The notes beneath the pieces were generated by a model. That model was given only the letters and a program-made list of their open reading frames with translations. It searched no databases and was not told where the DNA came from. DNA of 64,000 nt from Caenorhabditis remanei (lineage: Eukaryota; Nematoda; Chromadorea; Rhabditida; Rhabditidae), in NCBI RefSeq assembly GCF_010183535.1, contig NC_071331.1, positions 372,001-436,000 on the forward strand. Reading direction: 5' to 3'. A program made the position numbers and the translations under genes. Shown here piece by piece: positions 43,773 through 54,310 of this stretch (position 1 is the stretch's first letter; each line of letters begins with the position of its first letter).

Positions 43773-45337
43773 CGCGAGAACTGAAAATACTTTTTTTTTC
43801 AACTTTTTATCGTAATTTCGCTTCAAAATCTCATTATAAAACTCACAAACTCTTTAGAATTTCTTCACGACTCCCCCCAACGACTTCAGCTGCTCTGTTT
43901 GATTCAGTTGGTTTAGAGACTTCAGGAGTCTTTGGAAGCGGAGTTCTCTCTTTTCTCTCTGTCTTCAGTGGTTTCTCCTGATTGACAGATTTCTCCGTTT
44001 CTTCTTCATCGTCTCCATCTGAATCACTATTCTCGTCTTTCTCTGCTTCATTTTCCTCATCTGAATCGGAAGAGGCTTCTGAATCACTACCATCTTCTTT
44101 CTCTTCTGACACTTCTTCCTCTTCGCTCTCCGAGTCACCCGAAACTTTCTCTTGTGTCTCATCGACTTTTTGATGTTTGTGGTCCGGCAAACGACGAGAT
44201 TTCGGTGTTTCAATCTCTTTCTTCACACTTGCCGTCATCTGATTGACAATTCGAATCGCTTCATCGTCATCCATATGGTCTCCGTCTGATTCTTCTTCTT
44301 CTTCTTCGTCGCTCGAGTCTCGCTCGAGTTTATTCATCAGTTTTGATCGTCTTCTGATTTCCTCCTTTCCTTGTCGCATCTTCACTCCCATGCTATGATC
44401 TCCTTTAAGCTCACAACTGCCATCATTGGCTTTGTATTTGATGATTCTTTTCTCCGAATCAACTTCAATATCGGCACGTTCTTGATATCTGAAATAACTT
44501 AAAGTTTCATTTACTTTATCTATTTTGTCACACTACCTATTCAGCTGTTCCTCGGTGAGCTTACAACTCGTCATAAACATCATTCGGATTCTTGTTTGTC
44601 TCACATATCCGGCTCTATAAATCTTCGGAATCACTTGATTGAATCTGTTTTCCCAGACGATTTCGTTTTCAGGAGAATCATTTCTTTCCTTGAATTCTCT
44701 TGCAAGAATCGTGTGACAGATGGGGGACGCGGCTGTCTCTGCCTTCTCAGCAAGGAACTCTAACATCTTCTCGGTCCGTTCGGCTCGAGTTAGAAGATCG
44801 TGGTATCGCTGAAAACACAAAATTCAGTTGATTTGAATACGACGAGAAATTAAACTCACATGAACTCCACGCAACTCGAATTCCCCATCCTTTCTTTGAT
44901 ATCTAATGATTCGTCTTCTTTCGTCGACACGGACAATCGCGTCTTTTCTGATTCTGAAAATAATTGTTCTCAACTGAAACTGCACTCAAAATAACTAACT
45001 CTTCCAAATATTTATCTGAAATCGAAGCTCCTAATCCAAAAATCAGCTTTACTTTCGTCTCGTCGCTATATGCCATTTCTTCCTCAATTTTCGACTTTTG
45101 CTTTCGAATTCTGCAATTTTTCCACTTCAAAATGGAAATGCTCACTCAATTTTCTCTTTACCGTTTTTTGAAGGTGTCCGCCGGGCTCGGAGATCCAACG
45201 TGGTCTCTCAAATCGCACGATAACTGGTTCAGATGGAGGGGCGATTCGATATTTTTAGTCTTTTTCACCAAAAAGTTCATAATTTTCACGTTTTCTTCGC
45301 CCAGACCCAGCCATTTGGGTTTCCTCGTTTCAGTCAT
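42601..45337 (-). CDS. Two-SPK-domain protein with very acidic linker and helical C-terminal module
   Basis: Eight exons (45337-45162, 45110-45000, 44953-44860, 44808-44537, 44488-43847, 43780-43118, 43072-42721, 42669-42601) encode about 792 residues. SPK-1: ENVKIMNFLVKKTKNIESPL, TKVKLIFGLGASISDKYLEE, AIVRVDERRRIIRYQRKDG. SPK-2: KMLEFLAEKAETAASPICHT, RIRMMFMTSCKLTEEQLNR, ADIEVDSEKRIIKYKANDG. The linker has long D/E/S runs (SDEENEAEKDENSDSDGDDE) and a KRKIGEEDEVDPSKRAK nuclear-signal-like segment. The C-terminal module contains VFIWMKEFVQCLYSKEFEGF, SLNVKDFLTKLKITLYMMSS and a last exon IPTQFLLNHFNTIYLYLKHS. Reading past the ATG-GTAATT donor would stop at once, so the final exon is needed. Its 3' half was copied during the tandem duplication. 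The next gene starts 343 bp downstream in the same direction. Confidence 0.85.
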
Positions 45338-45827
45338 TTTCTGGAAAAATGAAAATAATGTCGACAAATTTAAAAGTTAAATCGAATTTATTCTGAGCAA
45401 TGCATCGCCGCGCGAAATAAAAACAAGTTTGCAGTTCGATTACTGTAGCAACAGAACTGCAAAATTGAAAACGCGGCAAAAATATATTTTTGGCGCCAAA
45501 ATCAACGTTTCAACGGTGAAACGGATAATGAGAAAAATTATATGAAATCAACGGTAAATTCAGAAAATTTAGAGAATTTCTTTTACAAATTTTCAGACTG
45601 AGAATATCATTTTGAATCGTAGAATCACGTAATTGTTCCACTTCAAAACTTCAACTCCTCTGCAACGCTGAAATCCACGTGTTACCGCTGGAACACAAAA
45701 AATATGATACAAATTTCCGAGAGAAAAATTAACAATTTGATGGTTTATGACAACAAAATTCAGTCGGAGGAAACAAAAAAAAAAGAAATTTAACAGAAGA
45801 TAACAAGTTTAAAACAATTGAAGATTC
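45338..45827. other. Spacer between two minus-strand SPK genes
   Basis: AT-rich, 490 bp, holding the promoter or intercistronic region of the two-SPK gene and the 3' end of the next. Nothing else recognised. Confidence 0.5.
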
Positions 45828-48800
45828 TCATGCCAACAAAAGTAAAGTTTCGAGAATCGGACGAATACTATCGATTGGGAATTGCTTATCCTGATCACCG
45901 AATGAGACACGGGCGGTTTTGATTTCGTGTTGAAATGCGGAAATAATGGGAGAGGATAAAGTGAGAAGAGTTGTATGAAGATTGAGGAGAAAGTCTTTGA
46001 CACTTGTGGATGGAACAGTCGATTCGATTGGTTTCGTGATGATATGGACACCCGTACGGAGAGTTGAGATGATGTTGGTGAGGGGAAGAATCTGGAAGAA
46101 AATATGAGTTTCAACTAGAAATACCAGTCAAAAGGTTGTAAACTTTGGCCGTTTTCAGTTGAAATTGTCCAACTTTGAGAGGGTGTCATGGTATAACTGA
46201 TTGTCACTACCTAGAAATAGTTTAGCGAATCCTACAGATCAAAAGTAGAACTCTATTTTTGTAGTTGACAAATTTTTTATACGGACGCTGGAGAGTTACA
46301 TATCGACAATGTAATTTCACCACCAATTTCAGTGCAAAATAGTGATGTCGTCTTAAAATGACCATAACTCTCCAGGGACCGCCTGTACAAAAAAGTTATC
46401 AACTACAAAAATGGAGCTCTACCTTTGATCTGTTTGATTCCTTAAAAATCTACACAATCAGAATTACCATGACACACTCTTAAAGTTGGATAGTTTCAAC
46501 TGAAAACGGCCAAAGTTTACAATGACCGATATAGCGAAATGGGACGAGTTGGGACGTCCCGCGTCCCCGTCCCGCGCGTCCCGGATTGCCATAAAACGGT
46601 TGAAAATGAACGTATATTTTTGAAACTTTGGGAATCGCGTCCCCAGCTATGTCTTCAGATTCTGTGAATGTTTCACAATTCTCCGACAAAAACTGACAGT
46701 TTTCAAAATTCCCGGAAAAAAAGTGGGACGTCCCATATCGAGCGCTAGACCGGTACAGTATGAAGGAAATGCGAAATCCACAAACCTTTTCCTCCGCACA
46801 CGCCTTCAACGCGACCTCCACCTTCTTCTGAATCTCTTTCAACGCCGCTGGCGAATCCATCGAAATCAAAAACATACGAAGCCATTCCAAGTACTTCTTC
46901 GCTTGAACGACTTCTGGATTTGGATTCACACGACGCGACGATTCGCCAACTTTCGTCTGATTCTCTCCTCCAATAAACTTCTTCAATCCAGAAAATTCAC
47001 GTGGATCCGACTGATAGATTCTTCGATATTCTTGTTCATCAGATCTTGTCATTCCATGATGAGTTGGAGTCATCTGAGATGGTACAAGTGGTCCCTGTCC
47101 CTCATAAAATGGAATCTCTCCTCCGTCGATTCTCATGCGTCGTGGAGTCATAGTCGTCGACGTTGGGGGTTCAGAGAATCTTGTCTCTGTTTTGACTGTG
47201 CCGATGGCTGGAGTCGATATCGAGTTGACCCAATTCTTGACTTCATATCTCTTATTACTTTCGTCTTCATCGTCGTCCGATTGGTACAATGTGTCATTAT
47301 CAAAGTCATCGTCTTCCTGGTTGTAGCACGGTTTGGATCTGAAAATTGGAGAGGAATTGCTATGACTAGAATGCTGAAATTGTGACCTGTGGACTATTTT
47401 TAGTGTTGAAAAAATCAAAACTACGAAAAACTGTGATTTTTGAGTTTTTGAGCTGATAATTACAGTTTTTCGTGCTGGAAAAGTCCGAAAATGACGTTTT
47501 CAGCACTTTTTTCGAGTGAAAAAGATCATTTTTCAACTTGAGTAACAAAAAAGGCAGTTTTACCGCAACTGGGGTGCCTTAGGCGTGTTTTTCAGCAGGT
47601 TTTTTGTTGATTTCATAAAGAGAAATTCAATTTTTTCGCTCTTAAACTCCTAATAATCCAAAAACAGGGAAAATTCGTAGCATCTGGCGCGCCTTCGACG
47701 CGTTTGGCTATTTTTGGTCTAATTTAACCGATTTTCGAACAGTTTTTGAGTATATTTCCAGCCAATTCAATGATTTCTATAATTCCTCTTCCTTACATCC
47801 GTCTTCTCTTCGAGCATCTCGGATTATCATCGACTACTTCTTGTTTCACCGTTTTCACTCGATATTCATCGTTTCCATCTGTTTCTCCACCCAATTCGAG
47901 ACTTCCATCATGTGATTTGTAATATGTTATTCGTTGTTTATCGTCCACTTCCACGAATGCATTTTTACGGAGTCTGGAATTTTGAAGATTCTGAATCCTC
48001 GTGGCTCCAACAACTCACTCATTCAAAATACTCGCGTGTAACTTCGTACCCGACACATATAACATTCTGATTCGACTCGGCTCGTCGTATTCATTCGATA
48101 AATAGATTTGTCTCTTCACGAGAGTATATCTGCAAGAAAATTGAGCGATTATAGCAAATTCAAGCTGAAAATGCCGATTTCACAGCACATTTTATCAAAA
48201 ATTTTTCAATTCTACCGACCTCTCTCTCAACGTCTGATACGACTTCTGTGATCCGGTGACCTCTTTGAATTCCTGTGCAAAATCAATGTCCGATACGGGA
48301 GTCGTGTCCTCTTCTGACTTCATCGATAAAAATTTCATAATGTTTTTGTCGCATTCGGTGTTGAATTGACGGACTGGCGGGATCTGGAAAATGAAGAAGA
48401 AATTCTTGGAAAGCTCGCAAAATTTCGGCCAAAAATGGAAAGTTTTCGTCAAAGTTTGATCTACAGTACCGCTCAAAGGCATTTTGGCTGTTTTCAGTTA
48501 AAATTGACCAACTTTGAAAGTGTATTTCGGTGTCATTTAATTGTCCGATAAACTCAATTTTGTATGGTTTGAACAGAGAAAAAATAGCACACCATTTTTG
48601 TAGTTGACCATTTTTTTGTTGGGAGACTCCCTGGAAAGTTATAGGCTGTCAAAGTGAAAAGCTCACCGAAATTAAACGGTTTATGAGAGAAAATACTTTG
48701 ATGACCTGTAACTTTCATAGTGGTGTCCCTACAAAAAAATGGTCAACTGCAAAAATGATGTACTATTCTTGCTCTATCCAACACATACAAACTTGAGTTT

Positions 48801-51800
48801 ATCGGACAATCAGGTGACAACGAAATACACTTCAAAGTTGGTCCTTTTCAACTGAAAACAGCTAAAGTTGATAACTTTTTGAGCTGTTCTGTATTGTAAA
48901 ATGAATCTTGGGTTTCATTCTTGATTTGTTTGAACAAGATACACCAAAATTTATAAAACTCTTTATTAATACTTTAATAATTTCAGCAACAAAACAATTA
49001 GATTTGTATATCAATTAAAATTCATTACAGCAGTTTTATCAGGGAATACAAGTGGATTTAGGTAAATAGGAAATGGAACGTGAAGAACTTTGGAATATGA
49101 TAAATATCGTGGGTTTACACAAACAAAGACTAGAAAAAACCGGCTGGTTTCAATTGGGATACACTTTTAGAATTAGAACTTCGAAGGAGATGAAAATGTG
49201 TTGTTTGATAATATCACAATCTCCAAGTTCGGAGATTACTGTAGTCACCAGTCTTCGTCATTGTGATGAATGCGGAGAGTGGGAGTTTCATAGATATTCC
49301 GACTCTTACGTATAGGAACATGTTGTTCTCTACAATAAACTCTCCAATATCGTTATTGGGCCGTTCAAGCAAGTACTTGACTCTCCGTGTCCATCCATTT
49401 GAACTCACAGTCGTTTCTTCTGATCTTTGCACTTGAAGTTTTGGATCACTGCAACAAATAAATGTATTATTGATAAAATTCTGAATCCAATCACCTTCCC
49501 AGTAGTTCTCCGTGATGAAAACATTCATCGATATCCACGAAATCACATCCGATCATTGCCAATGACCATTTTGGATCTATTCCCCAACTCCAGTCGACCA
49601 TAAGTTTTGTCAAATCCTTGGTTGTAAAGATTGAATCCAACATACAGATGGCAAACGAATTGCAATCGCTTAAAATTCGTTTGCAACTCATCCATTCGGA
49701 GTTTCGAATGTGTAATAGGTCTGGAATTTTGAAGAGACAGGAGTCACTGAGATACAAGAACAGATACGATGGCTTCAAGTCGAGCTTCAATTCTTTCAAT
49801 GTCTCTTGACGACGAAGAATGATGCTGATCAGTTCATCATCTTCCAGTGTGTTCACTGTCTTTCCAACCAGATTCAATCTATTCACACATTTCTTGTTTC
49901 CTCCACGACAATACAAATCAATTATCTTCTTGTTTTCTTTTCGTGTGTACTCCTGGAAGTGAAGTTCCAGATCAGTGAGTTCCACGTGGAATATATCAGA
50001 CAAATAATGGATGAACTGTTTCAAATTCAACCATTGAAACTTCTTCGATGTGTATAATCTCAGATATTTCTTTGTCATTGTGCCATTTTCGCTAGAATTA
50101 ATAGCAGGCTCTTCTGTTGGCATCCAATTAGGTACAAACACATCTTCGGTGATTCTTGAGACGGCTACACCGTTCTTCTCATTCCTCCGAAGCAATGGGA
50201 AAACCCATTGAATGTTTGGATAGTAGTTGAATTCTAACTGAAGTTCTCTTATCGTTGAAAACTTCAGCTGAAATCTAACTGCCTTCTCCTTACATTTCCG
50301 TTGGGTCCGGAGTGACTTACAGATTATTTTACTCCGTTTGCTGCATTGCGACAAAGATATTCTGAATAGAGAATCGACAATTAACTTTGTTTCGCATAAA
50401 ACTTGAACTTACATTTCGAATGGAGTCATCAATTTTAGAACTTGAATCCATGCTATCACTGGGAGCAGGAACAATGGGAATTTCGAAGCCATTGATTTTT
50501 GTGGTGCCCCGTTTCTTCTATCTTTGTAGAGAGTCAATGAGATGGGAGATGTGTTTTAGATAGATGACGTGGATTGGAGACTCATTGTGTGTTTAGAAGG
50601 TGTCCTAGGAGTTGTATTGAGAGGGGTTGTGTGGGGGTAATTACGGTTAGTGGGAAGTCACTTGGGAATATGTGTATTGATTGCATCTTGCTTTTCCGGA
50701 AGTCCAAAAACTTCAAGAGTCCGTCTTTGTTGCGTTCGGATCCATCTTTTTCTTTTTTCCAACAGGATGTGGTTTGAATTTGACTAAGATAGTGATCTGA
50801 GATACCAAGGGAATCGTTAAAATCGGAACTGGGGCCCCTTCGGCGCGTTTTCAGTCATTCTGATGGCTATTTTTATCATGATTTGAGACATTTTCAGTCG
50901 CAACTCACCACTCCATCGCCCATAATCCATTCAACAGGTCGGCCGTTGATATTGGCTCTATTGGCGATCACAAAATTGGCGAAAATCAGTGAAAAATTAG
51001 TTTTTGGCTGAAGAAAAGCCTATTTTCTGTTATTTTTGACCGATTTTCCATGTATTTCTGCGTCGGAAGTAGGAATTCGGAATTTCAAAAAAACTCTGGT
51101 ATAGATAAAAATGTTTTAAAGAATATACAAATAGATATGATCGGTATTACGGAAAACATGAAATAAACAGAAAACAAAAAAGAGGAAAAAGAAAAGCGCC
51201 GAAGGCGCGCTGGTTTTCAAAATATCTCATGAAAATGGATTAAAAACTTCAACAGTATTGAGTTTTCGAACTGAAATATGTCATTTTCCTAACTTTTTCT
51301 CCTTAATTTCCCTCAAACTTACAGAATCTCTAACCAATTTCAGTCCTCCCTTCTTCTCATACTTTGTAATTCGATTCACATCGTCATATTCCACGTCAGC
51401 ATCCTTTTTTAGTCTGAAAACTCATTCTGCTAATTACCCACTCTAATTAACTCACTCTATCAGAAAACCGCTATCCACCGGTGCACTCATTGAGAATAGC
51501 ATTCGAACTTTCGTCTCATTACTCAAATCATCCAACTCGTGAATTCGAAGACGAAATGCGCGGATTCTGGAAAAAGAGATGTAGAAATTGTAGAAGAAAA
51601 TAGATTTGAATCAAATTTAATCGAATTTTGAACTTTTGGAAAAAAACGCTGAAATTTTGTTAAAAATCAAAAAAATCAAAAGAAAAATGAGAATTTCTCA
51701 ATAAATTTAACTAATTTTCACTCAAATTCTCAAAAATTTGTAAAAATAAGTGTAAATTGTCATTAAAATTTTACTTTTTCACGGACTCTACAGCGAGCCA

Positions 51801-53243
51801 TCTCGATTCAAAAGAAAAAGCGGGAAAACGCCTGTTTTCAGCGGAGCGCGTTTGCGTTTTCAGCATTTTTCAGCCGCTATTTTTAATTTTCTCATCGTTT
51901 TAACAATGAATTATGTATTTTAATGGAACTTTTTTCACTTTTTATGATAAAATAATGATTTTATAGAACATTTATCTCTATTGTTCTCCTTTCCACTATG
52001 AATTTAAGAAAATTCGTCGACATACGGACCAGAAAATTAAAATTTTACAGAAAAAAATGTGTTTCACTGGAACAACGAGAAATGGCGACTATTGCGATGT
52101 GTAAAGAGACATTAAAAGGTAAGATATAATAACAAACAAACGATTTTTCGCTAAATTAACTGTTTTTTTCATTTTTATTTTGTGAAAAATTCATTTTTCT
52201 AGATAACTCCGCATTCTTCTGCACTACTCGAACTTGCCAATGACACCAGATGAACAAATTTTGATGGACTTCATATTTTTTCCGACAGGTCCATTTTTCC
52301 TTTATGTGTCTTTCCGTTTATTCAAAAGTCGTAGTTGAGGATGAACATTTTCCAGGAACAATTCGCTCACCGGAACAAGTCTGAAAGGATCACTTCTCCC
52401 GTGAACCAACATTTCTCGGCGCTCCGGCATCTACATTTCTTTCTTTTTTTCCCATTTTTCATAATAAAATTGATACTTCTTCATTTTTTTTTACAATTTG
52501 CGAGAAAATGTACATTTGGATAACACCAACTTCGTAATCGAGCACAATACTGCGAAATTAAACAAATTTTGCAAGCGAATATCACTTTTCGCTCTATAAA
52601 TGAACGACTTAAGTCGCGACTTGCGTCTTTTCATTCCAAATCATATCGAAAATCACATTATTTTTGCGATTTTCAATTCGAAACGTTTTTCTTATGATTA
52701 TACTGCTAAAATTTTGACTAAAATTTTTCTTTCCCATCGTTAAACGGTATTTTAATAGTAAAAAATCTTGGTCTGGAAAATAATTAAATTTGAATTTTAG
52801 TGCTTCGCGCCAAAAAAGCCGCTGTGCCGCTGAGCGCGATTGCGTCGCCGTTTTTTCGAGATGGCTCGCTGTAGAGTCCGTGCTTTTTCCAGAATTTCAA
52901 TGCCAATTTCTATTTTTTATGCATGTTATGAGTGAATTTTGCTAAAAAGTAGCTATTTCACTATAATTCGAACAATTTTGGTGGAAAAAACGCTGAAATT
53001 CTGTTAAAAATGCAAATTTCTCAATATAAACTCAACTAATTTTTCTCTCAAAATTCTCACAAACCTGCAATTCAAGCTCTTCTCACTGAATTTCGAGCGT
53101 CTTTCCGAGTGAAATTCTTTACAAAGTTTCGATATATTCAAAAGAGAATTCGATTGGTTCGCTCTATCGGCGAAAAAATTCATCAGATCCACGTTTTCCT
53201 TGTCGGTTCCCAGCCATTTCGGCGGATTCGTGATTTGGGACAT
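45828..53243 (-). CDS. Two-SPK-domain protein with an F-box gene inside an intron
   Basis: Proposed eight exons, about 545 residues: 53243-53065, about 51567-51457, about 51413-51335 (SPK-1: ENVDLMNFFADRANQSNSLL, ETKVRMLFSMSAPVDSGFLI, ADVEYDDVNRITKYEKKGG); about 48385-48222, 48130-48020, 47973-47797 (SPK-2: CDKNIMKFLSMKSEEDTTPV, RIRMLYVSGTKLHASILNE, AFVEVDDKQRITYYKSHDG); 47338-46786; 46091-45828. The C-terminal module has KKYLEWLRMFLISMDSPAAL, TSVKDFLLNLHTTLLTLSSP and IDSIRPILETLLLLA. Exon 3 ends and exon 4 begins in phase 0, the same junction as between SPK domains in the neighbours, which supports one gene despite a 2.95-kb intron containing an F-box gene. The alternative is two genes: a bare SPK-1 fragment and a single-SPK gene lacking a start codon. 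Another large intron carries an 1.1-kb inverted-repeat element. Confidence 0.7.
46128..46530. mobile_element. Tc1/mariner-like palindromic element
   Basis: CCAGTCAAAAGGTTGTAAAC at the left, with TTTTTGTAGTTGACAAATTT and its inverse inside, and GGCCAAAGTTTACAATGACC at the right. Same layout as 31079-31535 but more diverged. It is in the last intron of the nested-host SPK gene. Confidence 0.65.
48474..48891. mobile_element. Tc1/mariner-like palindromic element
   Basis: Starts CAGTACCGCTCAAAGG after TA and ends GAGCTGTTCTG before TA. Internal TTTTTGTAGTTGACCATTTT and inverse segments. It lies in the large intron of the SPK gene between the F-box gene and SPK-2 exon 4. Confidence 0.75.
49214..50492 (-). 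CDS. F-box/FBA_2 gene nested in an SPK-gene intron
   Basis: Three exons (50492-50413, about 50365-49499, about 49448-49214) give about 393 residues. F-box: FPLFLLPVIAWIQVLKLMTP and CSKRSKIICKSLRTQRKCK. FBA_2 domain: VELTDLELHFQEYTRKENKK, SEWMSCKRILSDCNSF, WSWGIDPKWSLAMIGCDF. The intron found between the linker and FBA_2 domain in the other three F-box genes here is missing, with the frame preserved. The 3' region is diverged and ends LSAFITMTKTGDYSNLRTWR. The promoter block with ACACACAATGAG is present about 90-105 bp upstream of the ATG. It is clearly more distant from the 2.7-17.8 kb group than these are from each other. It lies on the same strand as the host gene, entirely inside its intron 3. 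Confidence 0.85.
51780..52882. mobile_element. 1.1-kb terminal-inverted-repeat element
   Basis: The left end CACGGACTCTACAGCGAGCC (27 bases in all) is repeated exactly, inverted, at 52856-52882. Flanks read CTTTTT on both sides, a possible 6-bp target duplication. Inner arms (near 51810-51900 and 52800-52855) share GCGCGTTTGCG/CGCGATTGCG-like segments. The middle has a small possible spliced frame but no transposase that I recognise, so it seems non-autonomous. It lies in intron 1 of the minus-strand SPK gene. Confidence 0.75.
51998..52243 (+). CDS. Possible small spliced reading frame inside the inverted-repeat element
   Basis: An ATG at 51998 opens a frame to a good GTAAGA donor at 52119. 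An acceptor (TTTTTCTAG) at 52194-52202 continues in frame to a TGA at 52241-52243. The product would be 53 residues, basic and lysine/arginine-rich (MNLRKFVDIRTRKLKFYRKK, then EQREMATIAMCKE). I do not recognise it. It could be a remnant of a captured host gene or a chance frame; support is only the splice signals and the position within the element. Confidence 0.22.
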
Positions 53244-53334
53244 TTTTTGAAATTATTGTTTTTGATGCTGAAAAGAAAGAAAATAAATAGAATTAATGGT
53301 AATACGAAAAGAAAAATGAGAGAAAACCACAAAA

Positions 53335-54035
53335 AATTGAGAGAATTTCAAGAAGTGTGGTGCGTATGCGTTTAAGGAAAGTGGGCGGAGCTAAGATAGA
53401 AATCGTGCCGCAGAGAACTTTTAGCTTAAATTAACGAAAAGGAAGCTACTTTCTGTCCCAAAACCGAAAAATCTGAAAAATGAGCCAAAAACTGATCAAA
53501 ACACATTATTTTCAGCTGAAATTTCGGAAGTTTCCGGTTAGAAAACCTTTTTTCTCTGAAAAAACTATAAAAATTGAGAGAATTTCAAGAAGTGCGCTGC
53601 TAAAGGAAAGTGAGCGGAGCTCAAAAGAAATCGTGCCGCAGAGAACTTTTCGCTTAAATTATTCAAAAACGAAGCGATTTATCACCAATTTTCTGTCTAC
53701 ACACCGAAAAAATCTTCTAAAAATTGAGCCAAAAACTGAAAAGCACATCAATTTCAAGTTTTCCGGCTGGAAAACCACTTATTTCTCTGAAAAAACTACA
53801 AGAAATTGAGGGAATTTCAAGAAGTGCACTGCGCAAGCGTTTAAAGAAAGTGGGCGGAGCTAAAAATGAATCGTGCCGCAGAGAACTTTTCGCTTAAATT
53901 AATCAACAATTAAACTATTTTTGCCCAATTTTCGGTTTTATCAGACCGAAAAACCTGAAAATTGAACCAAAAACTGATCAAAACACATAAATTTCAAGCT
54001 CTCCGGCTGGAAAACCACTTTTTTCTCTGAAAATT
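53335..54035. repeat. Three-copy tandem repeat, unit about 237 bp
   Basis: Units start near 53341, 53577 and 53811, each with GAGAATTTCAAGAAGTG-like sequence, AAAGTGGGCGGAGCT, ATCGTGCCGCAGAGAACTTT and a final TTTTCTCTGAAAA. The array fills most of the 1.07-kb spacer between two minus-strand SPK genes. 53244-53334 and 54036-54310 show nothing else beyond UTRs. Confidence 0.8.
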
Positions 54036-54310
54036 GATTTAAAAAAACAAGAAACACAAAAATAATCTCTGCCACTGGAACAGTCTTATAAACAACAAAT
54101 CCCATATCCCCTAACAAAACAACTGTTTATAAAATCCATAGAAAGAATGAAAATAAAAGAAGGGAGGTATAATAATGGTACGTTGTGAATCAACATGTGA
54201 TAAGAAAAGTGTCAAAAAATGATGATGCAAAGTGATAATAGAATACAAGATTATAACAAAATGTAGCAAAAGTAGTTGTAACAAGAAATTTATATACTTC
54301 AGGAGCTGTT

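Noticed and set aside
44903..45145. Separate small minus-strand gene
   Set aside because: The frame is exon 2 of the two-SPK gene read on through its intron; splice sites place it within that gene.
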